Positions 1 to 11,599 of a DNA stretch of 64,000 nt are shown here, piece by piece (positions within the stretch are counted from its first letter, which is position 1; every line of letters starts with the position of its first letter). Position numbers and translations under genes: made by a program. The stretch covers positions 19,185,224 through 19,249,223 of the forward strand of contig OU452228.1 of assembly GCA_911728455.2 (NCBI GenBank), read 5' to 3'. The notes beneath the pieces are model-generated. The model had not been told where the DNA came from. It saw only the letters and a list, made by a program, of their open reading frames with translations, and ran no database searches. This DNA is from Marthasterias glacialis (lineage: Eukaryota; Echinodermata; Asteroidea; Forcipulatida; Asteriidae).

Positions 1-88
1 AGTATTCTAGCTGGATTTGTCATCTTTTCTGTGGTAGGGTTCATGGCAAATGATATGCAACTGCCCATTCACAACGTCACAGATACTG
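1..88 (+). CDS. SLC6 exon, TM7 (5' truncated by window)
   Basis: Open in frame 1 from the first base, encoding [16 protein letters not shown] and a short extracellular stretch ending NVTDT. It ends one base into a Gly codon, followed by GTAAGA. NVT is an N-glycosylation sequon. Confidence 0.88.
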
Positions 89-3000
89 GTAAGAATCAAC
101 TTTAAATCAGTTGGCGCCAGATGGCGTGTATGTACACATCAGTATTTTTCTAGCCAGCAAACGGGTGACACGTATTTTGTATATGGCAGCTGGCCCCCTG
201 TGGAACATCTTGCTTGCCCCCCTGCCAGCCTCTGGACACTGAAATTTGCTATAATCAGGCAATTTTAACTGAAATTGCCCCCCTCTACAAATATCTGTGC
301 CCCCTTGTCCCCCTGCCAAAAAAGAAAAGAAAAGATGCTGGCTACGCCACTGTGATGCACTCATTTTCCAATAGATAGAATCCTTATGAATGTTGGAAAA
401 AAATGACAAGTCTCTAACCTCACATTAAAACGGTGTCAATTGTCATTTTATTCGACAGGCCTACTCTTTCAGAGCGAAATTTGAAACATGATGTCATTGG
501 GTATCAACAACAAATGGGTTTATACATTCAAACGAGGAAGTTTTGGGTCAGTCAGAAGGTCAAAATCAATGTGGTTATTGATTGAATATTATCAGGCATC
601 CAGGTTGGCTCAGTGGTTTCTTTCTCTGCCTTTCACCTCTGTGACCCCGCTTCGAATCCCGGACTGGAGCCTTGCTTGTGGATTGGGTTTTCAGTCCCTA
701 CCTGATAGCGTGGGTTTTCCCTATTTGGGGTTTTCCTCCCACATCTAAAACTGACGTTTCTTAAACATCTTCTCTACACAGGTATCTTCAGGCCTACGGG
801 TCACAGCACAAGTCACTTTTGAGGGTCCCTTGGTTTCATTACCAGAAAGATATAATAATAATAAAATAATAATCAAAATTCAGGAATAAACTAAAAATTC
901 CTGTGCAAAAATGTAAGACCCATATAAATGAATTGTGACATCATTGGATGCTTTGGATGTTGACAAATTTCGCACTGGGAAGGGTATCAAATACAATGGC
1001 ATTTTTACACCGTCTCAACAGGTTAGAGACTTGTCATGTTTCTCCTCCACTTTTAACTTTAAGAAGGACTCCATCTAGTGGAAAATGAGTGCGTCCAAAC
1101 AAGTGAATTTGACATTGCAGCCAATAGTCTCATTCAGTCCAACCCCCACATCAGTTGTCCTCAGTTTCAAGGTTTTGTTGTTTAAAAGTAAATTCCTGAT
1201 ACTGTGAAGGTTGTGTAAATCTTTCCAGACAAACACCTGTTTGACCTGGGGGCATTTTTAAATTCCTCTGAACAAAGAACTACGTGAACAACCTGTTGTT
1301 CAAGATCACATTACAACTATTAAACCACCTCTTGCTTCTTTCGAAGGTTAAGAATTCGATATTAATAGCAGCAATGTCATGGTCATAAAACCTTTTTTTT
1401 TTAAGGAAGCACAGTAAGGATAGGCTAGGCTAGGCAAAACTTTTCTACTTAATAATTTATTTATTTATTTATTTTATTTTGTTATATATTTTTTTAATAG
1501 AAAAGAAAATAACCTTGAAAAATATGATTTTTCCTGTTTTGTTGTCATTTTCAGGACCTGGTCTGGCATTTGTGGCTTACCCAGAAGCCTTAGCTCGGAT
1601 GCCCATTGCTCCTGTTTGGTCTGTCTTGTTCTTCTTCATGCTCTTCACGCTGGGTCTGGACAGTCAGGTACAACGTTTCCATATAGTTTTTTAAAATTAT
1701 CGAGATAAAATATCCACATAGAACATATGTCTGAATTTAGTCATTTTGGCTTGTAAGCATGATCAAAACAAGGCCGGAGAAGGTTTTTTTTTTTTTTTTT
1801 TTTTTTCCAATCAAAACACGTTTCAAAGTCCGACACGCCCCCCCCCCAAAAAAAAAATAAAATTCAGCTGGGGGGGGGGGGGGGGGTGGAAGCGGGAAAT
1901 ACAAGAAGAAAAGAAAATAGGTGTGTTGTTTTAAGAATATTTTCCAATGTTGTCAAAAAATATTTTCCGATGTAAAAATATTATTCAGTCCAGTGGAAGT
2001 TCTGAGCTGCAAGAAATGTAGTCTCTTGGGAGATTTTCTTTTGATTCAATCCCTCAAAAGTATCTACTTTGAAGTCTGTACTTGAGATTTCTCAAGGAAA
2101 CCGAGAGTGATCATAGCCTTGACTTCACAGTAGCGTTTCCGTGGCTCCCCATATCCTGTAATTACACTAATTACACCTCCTTCCCCTTGACGATGTTAAC
2201 CCTTTCAAGTTCTTATTCTGGTGACAGTTTGTGATGATGGAGACCGTTATTACAGCCATATGTGATGAACTGCAAACATTCTTCCCACGCATCTTCAAAT
2301 ACAAGACGTGGATTACCCTGGTAACATGCATCATCTGCTTCCTGCTGGCCCTGCCCATGGTGACAAATGTAAGACAATAGTTTTCATTGGCGAATGGGGG
2401 GGGGGGCTAAGGGGGGCTTTAGCCCCCTCCACCCATTCATAAAAAAATAAAAAACAAAATTAAAAAGAGAGAGGGGGAGGGGAAGAACAGAATCAGATAC
2501 AAACAAAGGTATTCCCCCTTCCCACATGTTTCCCCTCATTTCCCTCTCACGGTGCTTTGTTTTTCTCTTCCTTTGATTATTTCATTGCAATTCGTAGCAC
2601 TGAAAAATCGGTCTTTCTTAGCCCTCCCCCCCAAAAAAAATAAATAAATTCTGGCGCCATCCAGATTGCAGGCTCAAATACCATTCTAGTCAATTTTTCT
2701 TTGTTTATCCCAAAATGGAACTAAAATTACCCAGTTAGTTTCCCCTGTGATTTATTACAGTTATGGTTTATTGAAAATTAAAAATCAAATTTTGTCAAAA
2801 TACAAGAGATAACCTTGAAAGTAAAAAAACAAACAAACCCAGATTTCAGGTTTATTGATTTGTTTTGATTTGGGTTATCCAATTGTTCTATTGATTTACC
2901 ACTTGTATGTTTCGCCGTGATGCTGTTTCCTTGAGGTTATTTGAATCAAGTGTTAGTAAATTGATTTTAAAACAAAAAGCTTTCAACACATTAAACTACT

Positions 3001-6000
3001 ATCCAACTGCATGTTTAAGTTACTTTCCACAAAGATAAATGTATTTCAATACTTTAAAAAAAATGAAATTGATGTTCATTCATGTCTAGTTTACTACCAT
3101 TGATATGAAGATATTTTCTCTATTTTCCAAATCCTACAAGTACTTCATTTGGGGCAAAATAATGGTATATTTATTCGTTATTCATAAATGGAGCCCTCCT
3201 GTGTCCTTGGTTAACATTTACCTGCCTGTGGACCAACCATGTGAAACCATAACTGCACAGGGCCGTGTATGGTGGCACAGCTGTGCACAGAACTAACTAT
3301 GTGCATGTACATGTGTTATCTGTGTAGATACATTCACCACATGATATCATATTGCAGGCTGGCATCATTCAAAAACCACAAAGGATGATATTGAATGGTC
3401 AGACAGTAAGAGGGTTGACTGTGTACTTTGTAGATACATTTACCACATGATATCATATTGCGGGATGTCATAGTTTATCAGTCATTCAAAACCACAGTGG
3501 ATGATATTGAATGACCAGGCAGTAGAAGGGTTGACTGTGTACTGTGATGCATTCATCACATGATATCCTATAGTTTGTATATGTCATTCAAAAACCACAG
3601 TGGATGGTACTGAATGGTCAGACAGTAAGAGGGTTGACTGTGTACTGTGTAGATGCATTAACCGCATGATATGCAGGCTCTGGCATAGTTTATCACTCAA
3701 AACCACAGTGGATGATATTGAATGGTCTGACTGTAAGAGGGTTGACTGTGTACTGTGTAGATGCATTCACCACATAATACATTGGAGGCTGGCATAGTTG
3801 ATCTATCTTTTAAAACCACAGTGGATAGATGACATCAAATGGTCTGAGAGTAGTGGGTTTTTGTAATGAAATTAAAACTTTATTTTTGCAGGGTGGTATT
3901 TACCTGTTCTCATTGATGGAGTCATACTCGGCAGGATTTTCCATTTTAATCATCGGATTTCTGGAAGCTATCGTCATTGCTTACTTATATGGTGAGATTC
4001 GCATTACGTTTTCAGTTGTTCAAACCCTGCCACTATGTTGTCAAAACGTGGGATACAGTGACCCATTTTCCTTGTACAGCATAGCAAAGTGCTACAGAAC
4101 GGATAAGAACACCGGACTCAAGCTTTGGTATTTCTGTCCTTAAGCAAGACACTTAACCATTATTGCTGCGTCCTTCAGATGGGACATAAAGCAGTAGGTC
4201 CCGTGTGTTATGTAATGCACATAAAAGAACCTAGTGCACTTATTGCAAAGAGAAGGGGTTCACCCTGGTGTTCCTGGTTTGATCGGCTGCAGATTGCACC
4301 ACAGCACCTTGTAAACCGTTACATGGTGCTATGTAAAGGAACAGGTCTCATACTTCAAAACGTAACTCATCATACCTTGCAGGAAAAAATACTGAGTGCT
4401 TTGAGATGCCCATTGGGTGTGACAAAGCGCTATATAAGAACTGCGCATTATTATTAAATAAACAAAATGTATCGGTTGCTACTCAAAGTCATTTAATTAT
4501 TTTATTTTTATTTATTTTATCACTTTAATATTAGTACCAAACATCTCAAAGAGTTATTTATGCAAACTTTCTGGACGCAATCGTTTCCCGAGATATATAG
4601 TTTTAAATGGGGGATGTGTAATTTATGCAGTACCATTGTTAAGGATGAGTGATGCTTGAAAAGTTGTGCTTCTCAAGAAGTGTTGTTATTACCAAAACTA
4701 CTAGACTAATCCATTAGAAACTGCAACCCCTTCAAAATCCACCTGCATGTTTTGCTTGATTCTGTTGGATTGATGAATGCACTAGAAACTGATCCTGTTT
4801 CAGATGGGATCAGGCATATCACCAAAATAGTCACAGTCCAACAAATTTGGTGTTGAGTCACTGAAGGGCGTTGGACTGAGGACTGCACTAGTAAACTGGT
4901 CAATGTTTTAGATGGGATCAGCAGCAGGCATACCACCATAGTCAGAGTCAAACAGTTCGGGTGTTGAATTACCGTATGGTGTTGGGTTTTGTTTGAGTGA
5001 GGAAAGATCCAAATAAAGAAGTTTAAGTGCTTCTTAGGCATTCAGAACAAATTAGGACCGCGTACTCTGAAGAAGTCCGACAAATGTCTGACATGTTAAA
5101 ATCCCACAGCACAATGTAAACAGGCTGCTGTCAACACGGTAGCTGCACTATTTGCCGTTGCACCTGACCAATGATCGAGGGAAGGCGATGCACCAGTCCC
5201 TCTCATGTGGATGCATTTCCTGGCCAGATGCTGTTCAGGGGATGAGGGGATTAAAGCTCAGGCCTCGATTGACAAGAAGAATCTTCACTAGACCACAGGT
5301 CTTAAAGTGTAACTCAGAACAGAAACTCAAATCTGTTTCAAAGACCTGAAATGTAATTGTTATTTAAAAAACAAACAAAAATTGCTTCACTTTAGGAGGA
5401 TGGTTTGGCGCGAAGATTTTAAGTGAATTTCTCCGGAAAACACAAGACTGCAAGACATGTTTGATTGTGGAGTTACTGGTCCAGTGATAAAATGACTGGA
5501 CTCTAGCCAGTGGTCTGATGTGTATTTCAAGACTTCGGGGTTACTCGCCTAGTGCTAAAATGACTGGATTCTGGCCAGTGGTCCAGTGGGTATTTCATTT
5601 GTCAAGCCTTCAGGGTTACTGGCCAAGTGCTAAAATGACTGGATTCTGGCCAGTGGTCCAGTGGGTACTTCATTTGTCAAGCCTTCAGGGTTACTGGCCA
5701 AGTGCTAAAATGACTGGACTCTGGCCAGGGGTCCAGTGGGTATTTCATTTGTTAAGCCTTCAGGGTTACTGGCCAAGTGCTAAAGTTACTGGACTCTGGC
5801 CAGTGGCCCAGTGGGTATTTCATTTGTCAAGCCATCAGGGTTACTGGCCAAGTGCTAAAGTTACTGGACTCTGGCCAGTGATCAAGTGGCCATTTTGATC
5901 CCATCCTTTCTACATTTCGCCCTGTAGTATTATACAAACATCTCACCATGATTGAACTGATATTGAAACATTGAAACATTGAGATGTTTTTTTTAACTCT

Positions 6001-8551
6001 ATGTAGGAGCTAATCGCTTCATTGCTGACATGAAAGTTATGCTTGGATTCCAGCTGAATGTTTACTGGAAAGTCTGCTGGATGTTTCTAACACCAGCAAT
6101 CATCTCGGTAAGTAAATTTTAGTTTTTCTATTATTTATTGATTTTTTTAAAATTATTTTATTCATAAATCTGGTAGCCAAATAACCAAATAAAATGTAGG
6201 CCTATGTTATAATTAAAAAGTTCAAAGAAAAACATAAAACAGCAAGAGTTATAAAAAATTTACAAAAGCTTTAACAAGTTAAAAATAGCACACTCAACTT
6301 ATTAACAGGTAAAAACATTAATATTACGGTACAAAAAGGAGATCTGAAAAAATAAAGTGATTGATCCAACAACACAATATACATTCATTAACTATCTGTA
6401 TGTCCCATTAGACAAAAAACTGTCCAAATACCACAACACCACATAAAAAAAAGAAACAATAAAAAACTGTGCTAGAAAAAAACTTTTAACCACTAAAAAT
6501 AAGCACTTAAATTGCAGAGATTAATCTATTAAAAGAAAAAAAAAGAAGAAAAACAAGTTCCCCGCAACCCCTTATATTATGTAACTTCTGCTTGGGGAAC
6601 CCCACGATGCGGCACCAGTACGGTAGATGATTTATTAGTAATTTAGTAAATGAATGAAGGCTAAAAACAATGTTAGGAATATCAGCCGAATTAGGAATTA
6701 CTTGAATCAAATTGCTGCTGAACAAATTGTTCACGCGTTTGTCACATCACAGCGCGATAATGGGAATGGACTTCTTTATGGTCTCCCGCAGAATCAGATA
6801 TCTCGTATTCAGCACATACAAAACACGGCAGCTCGTGTTGTAACTTTGTCCAAAAAGTCATGCCAGATCTCTCCAATCTTGAAAGATCTGCATTGGCTTC
6901 CTATTTCACAGAGAATTGTTTTCAAACTCATGCTAATTGTTCACAAATCTTTAAATAACATTGCTCCAACCAATATTTCTGAACTACTTAGCGTCTACAC
7001 TCCATCACGCAATCTGCGCTCCGGCAACATGCCACTCCTACCGGAACCAGTTTCAAAATGTACTTGGGGTGATAGGTCTTTTTCTGTATCAGCTCCGAGA
7101 CTCTGGAACCATCTTCCTCCTCAACTCAAATCTTGTATTGTATAACTAAATTTAAGTTGCTTCTTAAAACTCATCTTATGTGACAAGTCTTTGTTGAGGA
7201 AGTTCATTTGTAACTGCTTTGTTTGTCATTGTTTGCGTTCTTGTTTTTCTTTGTCTCCGCACCTTGAGCACTCAGCAGGGTGGATATGTGCATACTATAA
7301 ATCTTTATTATTATTTTTATTATTATTATATTATTATTAATGTTAAGTTAATAAATGATAATTGTTTTTTTTTGTGTTCCTTTGCAGTTCATATTTGTGT
7401 TTTGGTCAGTGACCTACGAGTCTTTAACATACTACGAGTATACATACCCAAAGTGGGCCGAGGCACTGGGATGGTTGATGATTCTAGCAGGGATTGTCCC
7501 AGTACCGATCTACGCTGTTTATTACGTCATTCGCTACGGCAAGGGAACATGGAGAGAGGTGAGTGTAGATCATACAAATGGAAAGCGCTGAGCTCATGTC
7601 TGTGTCTGCTGTGTTGCACGCCCTCTATGTCAGGTGTGGACCAGGTGAAATGCCTGTTGGGCAAAATTAACCAACAGTGACTGTTCTCCCTCAACAGCGG
7701 TCCCCTGGCCAAATGCTTGTGAAAGCACCCAAGGACTAGTATAAAATCTCTCCAAGTGGTCTGGCTGGCTAGTTCAGTGTTGAAAAGCATCGCCTTGTAA
7801 TGATACGAAACATGGACAGGTGGAAAACCTGGCGGACTAGTGAAATGACAAGCTAACCGGGCCCAATCGGATGGCTCTGAAGCTTACTGAAGCTTACTGT
7901 GGAACTATGTGCTTTAAGCCCGGTTCATACTTCACGCGAAAGTGAAGACGAAGCGAATTTTGGTGACGCAACAATTCAGTACGCGCTGTTTTTCAATTGT
8001 GACGCAAGTAAATTCGCTTCGCTTTCGCCATTCGTGTGAAGTATGAACCGAGCTTTACAACGGTAAGCTGACGATGAAATTAGAGCCTGGTCCTGCTGGC
8101 TAGTCATTGAAAAAGTGAAGGACAAAAACTCCACCAGATCAACCAATGGAAAAGCTTAAATTTTGCCATGCAGTCAAAATAACACGCAAATAAATGCAAA
8201 TCGCCCCCATTGCTAATGCAACAATATTACAAAATTTGAAGCGATTATAAAAGTTTCCTTTTTGTAATTTTGGCAGCAGAAAATATATAAATCTCTTCTG
8301 ATTGTTATTGAGTTTTGTTTTACTCAATTTTTTTTTTGATCCAGCGATTTCGACAAGGGTTAAAGCCAGAACTTGACTGGGGTCCAGCACTTCAGAAATA
8401 TCGCCTAGAAGCTGGTTATCCCATCCTACCCGATAATGACAACGATGAAGAGGATCTAACAAGATATAACGTAACGACCAAAAAGATGAACGGTGAGAGT
8501 TATGAGATGATAAAGACAGATGGAGTAACGAAGGCTGACGAAGCAGAGTGA
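1..8551 (+). CDS. SLC6-family Na+/Cl- dependent transporter, 3' part (7 exons)
   Basis: Secondary-active plasma-membrane transporter coupling Na+ and Cl- gradients to uptake of an amino acid or neurotransmitter. Coding exons join(<1-88, 1555-1667, 2228-2368, 3892-3991, 6007-6107, 7388-7558, 8345-8551); every junction is GT/AG and all phases agree, giving about 306 residues. The product starts inside TM7 ([13 protein letters not shown]) and runs through TM12. TM8 carries LGLDSQF, whose Asp-Ser pair matches the Na2 sodium-site residues of the family. The NGGIY motif before TM9/10 and the aromatic-rich KVCWMFLTP before TM11 are also family features. The cytoplasmic tail contains DWGPAL, which I recall from glycine transporters, so a GlyT-like member is possible, but the substrate cannot be assigned because TM1, TM3 and TM6 lie upstream of the window. 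Introns are packed with repeats; none disrupts an exon. Confidence 0.93.
598..850 (+). mobile_element. tRNA-derived SINE, copy 1
   Basis: Starts with an A-box-like GGTTGGCTCAGTGGT (about 603), has a B-box-like CTTCGAATCCC (about 652), then a shared non-tRNA body (GGGTTTTCCCTATTTGGGG, CATCTTCTCTACACAGG) and a TAATAATAA tail. The same body recurs at 41,423-41,815, so this is a dispersed family rather than a tRNA gene. Confidence 0.8.
1555..1667 (+). CDS. SLC6 exon, EL4/TM8
   Basis: Preceded by TTTTCAG and followed by GTACAA. Two bases complete the Gly codon, then 37 codons run through [14 protein letters not shown] to LGLDSQ (Na2-site Asp-Ser). The upstream 1440-1500 stretch is only an AT-rich pyrimidine tract. 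Confidence 0.92.
1783..1890 (+). repeat. Homopolymer cluster in intron
   Basis: Successive runs of T (about 1784-1806), C (1839-1847), A (1848-1856) and G (1870-1887) within 110 bases. Low-complexity sequence prone to length error; no coding meaning. Confidence 0.9.
2228..2368 (+). CDS. SLC6 exon, TM8 end to TM9
   Basis: 47 whole codons between GTGACAG and GTAAGA, beginning [14 protein letters not shown] and ending ALPMVTN. Phase 0 on both sides. Matches the IL4/TM9 segment of the family. Confidence 0.92.
3205..3850 (+). repeat. ~110-bp tandem repeat element, SLC6 copy
   Basis: Five degenerate units, each with a CCACAGTGGATGATATTGAA core (3374, 3490, 3594, 3701, 3815), a TTGACTGTGTACTGTGTAG segment and CACCACATGATATCATATTG. 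The flank GGTGGCACAGCTGTGCACAG (about 3270) is part of the element, because it recurs beside the inverted copy at 48,430-48,950 in RAD50. Satellite-bearing dispersed element of unknown class. Confidence 0.8.
3892..3991 (+). CDS. SLC6 exon, TM10
   Basis: Starts with [15 protein letters not shown] after TTTTTGCAG and ends YLY plus one base before GTGAGA. It contains the family's unwound-helix region and the conserved Glu of FLEAI. Confidence 0.92.
4080..4460 (+). mobile_element. Non-LTR-type 3' tail / SINE fragment
   Basis: Ends with TGACAAAGCGCTATATAAGA followed by an ATTATTATTA tail, a signature shared by many I/Nimb- and L2-type retroelement ends and their SINEs. The body (AAGCAAGACACTTAACCATT, GATGGGACATAAAGCAG) has no intact frame. 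Confidence 0.65.
5466..5893 (+). repeat. 75-bp minisatellite, ~5.5 copies
   Basis: Unit contains TTACTGGCCAAGTGCTAAAA and TCTGGCCAGTGGTCCAGTGG. Because 75 is divisible by 3, an accidental open frame (5518-5898) of 25-residue repeats appears. The unit resembles single dispersed copies of CACAAGACTGC...ACTGG...GGCCAGTG near 8578, 9263 and 55,980, so the satellite probably grew from that dispersed repeat. Not a gene. Confidence 0.88.
6007..6107 (+). CDS. SLC6 exon, IL5/TM11
   Basis: After CTATGTAG. Two bases complete the Gly codon, then [14 protein letters not shown] and [13 protein letters not shown], before GTAAGT. Strongly family-like. Confidence 0.93.
6645..7345 (+). mobile_element. L2/CR1-like non-LTR retrotransposon 3' end
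   Basis: The 6654-7145 frame reads as the extreme C-terminal part of an L2/CR1-clade reverse-transcriptase [59 protein letters not shown]. It stops early at 7146 and the residual homology continues in another frame. The tail has CACCTTGAGCACTCAGCAGG and CTATAAATCTTTATTATTAT. A 5'-truncated dead copy in the SLC6 intron, ending about 40 bases before the next acceptor. Confidence 0.9.
7388..7558 (+). CDS. SLC6 exon, TM11 end to TM12
   Basis: 57 codons between TTTGCAG and GTGAGT, from [11 protein letters not shown] through [14 protein letters not shown] to YGKGTWRE. The TYPKWA-GW pattern is the standard TM12 entrance of SLC6 proteins. Confidence 0.94.
7660..7870 (-). repeat. Dispersed repeat, copy 1 (partner at 58.86 kb)
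   Basis: On the minus strand it carries the same ordered motifs as 58,860-59,070: AGCTTGTCATTT, TGCTTTTCAACACTG, GGCCA and an AACAGT-type end. The two copies lie in opposite orientation in the introns of different genes. Confidence 0.6.
7913..8057. mobile_element. MITE with ~25-bp TIRs
   Basis: Left end AAGCCCGGTTCATACTTCAC and right end GTGAAGTATGAACCGAGCTT are inverted copies; a second inner arm (GAAGCGAATTT / AAATTCGCTTC) makes the whole 145 bp foldable. Short non-autonomous DNA transposon in the last SLC6 intron. Confidence 0.8.
8345..8551 (+). CDS. SLC6 terminal exon, cytoplasmic tail
   Basis: After GATCCAG, 68 codons and [19 protein letters not shown] is followed by an acidic patch ([12 protein letters not shown]) and ends KADEAE. 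The DWGPAL motif is the best hint of a GlyT-like affinity. Confidence 0.9.
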   Translation, partial: RFRQGLKPELDWGPALQKYRLEAGYPILPDNDNDEEDLTRYNVTTKKMNGESYEMIKTDGVTKADEAE

Positions 8552-8646
8552 CTCCGGGGCTCAGATTTTTGGGAAAAATCCACAAGACTGCAGGGCTTGG
8601 TACTCTAAAGTTTTATTGGACCGGAAATCTATTTTATAAGACCAGG

Positions 8647-8748
8647 TGTGGATTTCACAAAGCGCTAGGACTATCTCGAGTAAGGATGAGTAACTGGTTC
8701 AACTTATAGGACTAGTCATAAGTTAGGACTAGTTTAGTGAAATCCACC
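8647..8748. mobile_element. Foldback MITE in SLC6 3' UTR
   Basis: Ends GTGGATTTCACAAAG and TTTAGTGAAATCCAC are inverted repeats; internal GGACTA(T/G) motifs also pair. About 100 bp. Confidence 0.65.
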
Positions 8749-8750
8749 CC

Positions 8751-9040
8751 AGGGGTCGATTTTACAAAGGGATGAGATTCATCTTAACTCTTTAATTACG
8801 GCGCGCCGTTCACAGCGGCTAGGTGAATCACTGGATATGCCGGAGAGGCGCAGCGACTCGAAATAAACGAAATGTTAAACAATTTCGTCACAGCTGTACA
8901 TTATATTCCGTAGTGAAAGAGTTAAGATTAATTTGCCAATAATGCCATAGTGATTTGTTTTGTACCATCACACTTTGCCAAGCAGTTAAGATTGACACAC
9001 AGTTAAAATCAATCTTAGCTCTTTGTGAAATCGGCCTCTG
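8751..9040. mobile_element. Second foldback MITE in 3' UTR
   Basis: Left GGTCGATTTTACAAAG...CATCTTAACTCTTTAA and right AATCTTAGCTCTTTGTGAAATCGGCC are imperfect inverted repeats around a GC-rich core. Confidence 0.6.
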
Positions 9041-9455
9041 TGTAAAATAAGGGGAAAAACTTCAGACACAATTTAAAATATAAACTGTTTTTATTTGAAC
9101 AAGCACTAAGAGCAGATTTATCTCAATTTGCCTTATGGGTAAGGATACTTCAATACTAACAGAGTTGAACAATAGTTACCATTTTCAAAGTCAACATTTG
9201 AACATAATTTCTTTTGTATTAAAGATAGTACACAGTGAAGTATGATTTTTCAATTGAAAAACGCAAGACTGCCGGCCTTGTCCAGTCCTCCAGTGCTGAG
9301 TTTACCGGCCTGGAGCTAAAAATCAGTGGCCAGTGTTAATTTCGAGCCCTGCACTTGTTTATGTTTTTGATTTGCCAATGATTTAATTGCTGCTGTTATA
9401 TAGTTTATAAGGTCTAAAGATTGTAAGGCTGTATAGAATAAAGTTTGATTATACA

Positions 9456-11160
9456 ATACATCTATGCAACATCAAGAGACACCTAATGTAAAATTTGTAT
9501 GACTCTGTGCAATCTCTTGGTAGTAACTTCAGCACAGTTTCCTTTATCCCATCCGATAACTCATTTAAAACTTTTATCAGTATGAATTTTATTTTGGAAA
9601 AATGACAACTAATTTAATCAGAGAATCCTTACCCCTGCTTGCTGCTTGGGAGAAGGGTTAAGTGAGAAAACCCTGAGCCTTGGCAGCAGAGAGTCATGGG
9701 GTGGCGGGAGTAGTCAGACTCCCCCAGGGAGTTTCCTTGGACTTGGCTCGGTCATGTGAAAAGGACTCTTGTTACATAATAGGGAGCATTGGATACAGGG
9801 GTGATGGTGTAACAACATGCGAGTGCAAAATTGTAAAGAAAATTCTTCAGCAGAAAATGTTTCCCCCAACACACTCGTACATGTATAGTACTTGCCTTTT
9901 TTTCAGGTAGGGATCGAGGAGGCTCGCAAATCTTTGCAGGGAACCAGTTATGACCAATGTGTTTTACATGGCCTCTGTGGCTGGTAACCGGTTTCCGTGG
10001 TCAACAAATTGTTGGGTGTTTAGAAGCTCTTTCAAAATGACTTTAGTAGGGAAATATCTACTAAGGAGGGTTTTCGGGTGATGGGTTGATCAACACTGAT
10101 AAGGCAGAATGACAAGAGGTTAGGACAAATTATAGTCATTTTGTAACTGATTATCGTCATGTAGGCCTCCGAGTGTGGCTTATGGACTTCCCTTTTTCTC
10201 CATGTGCTGTCAAAAACTCAGGACGTTAATGGAAAGAATTCATTTCTAAAACCGATTTTTGATAGAAGAAATCTTTTGTTAATCTCTGAAATAATAAAAT
10301 GGTTGAGAAACAAAACTAAAACAACTCGACCAAAGTTAGATAAGTAAGATTTGAAGCTGTGCATGGCTTAAATAAAATAAGAAAAAGTTACATGTAGAGG
10401 ACAATTTTAAAAGTATTCTGTAAATTTGTTTCCATTTTTTTTTGTTTTATATATTTTTTTAAGAGGTATTTATTAATGGGATCTACAGTGTGATGACACC
10501 AACCCGGTCAATACCATGCAGTGAAGACTGGGTCTTCACACTGTTATTCCCTGAATAACCAACTGTGTTTAGTATAAATATATCATGTTAGGAATAAATA
10601 AGTTAAGGTCAAGGATAATCTACTGCTGCAATTTTCATATTTGCCTTTTCATTTTATCACTTTTGGTGGTTGGGCACTATTGTTTATTAACATACAGAAT
10701 CAAAATGGGACAGTAACCATGTCAAGTTATGTATTCAGTAACAGGGATTTACTTTGTAGGAAGGCGTGGAGAGAATGCGAAATATACCCATTTTGTTTGG
10801 TCGTTTACTTTTTATAAATGGGAAAACGAGACCAAATGGTTGCTCACCAAGTTGGCACTAAGTGCAAGTCCAAGAAAAGCTGCCCTTTGTGGCCCCATAC
10901 ATAAACTCTTACAGGTATTCTCCTCGCAGATTCAAGATTCAAGATTCAAATTAATTCAATCACATTAAAAACACACAAAAAATGGTCTTCCCAGTGGATT
11001 AATAGAAGCATTAAAAACATTCAGAAACAAGCATTATAAAATAAGAATCACTGACATCTGAACTCTTTGCACATGGTGAAACTTTCTGAATGTCCCACAT
11101 ATAACTGCAACAACTCTTGGACTTGCCCACTACACGTCTTGTTGGGATGTTTTTTCATGC
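9456..11160. other. Intergenic, no recognised feature
   Basis: AT-rich sequence between the SLC6 end and the next repeats. Open frames are short and unpaired with splice sites. The only pattern is a short ATTCAAG tandem at about 10,929-10,950. Confidence 0.5.
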
Positions 11161-11165
11161 TCACT

Positions 11166-11330
11166 CATGGTAGTTCACGCCACCACAGCTATGGCAGCTG
11201 CACGTCCGTGGACGCACATGCACTGTGAATCCTCCATGCTGATTGGTACATATGCATGGATAACGTGCTATTTTTGAGTCACGCGTGCTTGAGGCGGTCA
11301 TAGCTGCGGTGGTGTAAACCGCCATGAACA
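11166..11330. mobile_element. Foldback MITE
   Basis: TAGTTCACGCCACCACAGCTATG and CATAGCTGCGGTGGTGTAAAC form imperfect inverted ends about 165 bp apart. Confidence 0.55.
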
Positions 11331-11599
11331 CGCTGCTCAGATTAGTGTATACAGTGCTTATCACACAGCGATGTAAAGGTAAAACCTAAATTATTTTTGT
11401 CTGGCTAATTATTCCAGTGCCTTGCCACTTTTCCTGATGGCGTTGAAGTCTGTGTAACATCAGCTAAACTTATTAGGTGTTTGGGCTATAGCTCAAACAA
11501 CTATTGTTTTTGTTTATAGTTTTTGTTTATAGTTTATTTTTTATTATAGTTTTTCTGCACTTTTCCGAATGAAACTTGTCCACTCAAACATACAGTTTT

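Larger units (their letters stand above)
8552..9455 (+). other. SLC6 3' UTR with poly(A) signal at 9437
   Basis: AATAAA at 9437-9442 followed by T-rich sequence is the best end signal. An earlier AATAAA at 8862 lies inside a MITE. If the distal site is used, the UTR includes both MITEs at 8647-9040. Confidence 0.55.

Noticed and set aside
6654-7145. Functional reverse-transcriptase gene
   Set aside because: Only the extreme C-terminus is present, with substitutions in the conserved DYCN-like motif and an early stop.
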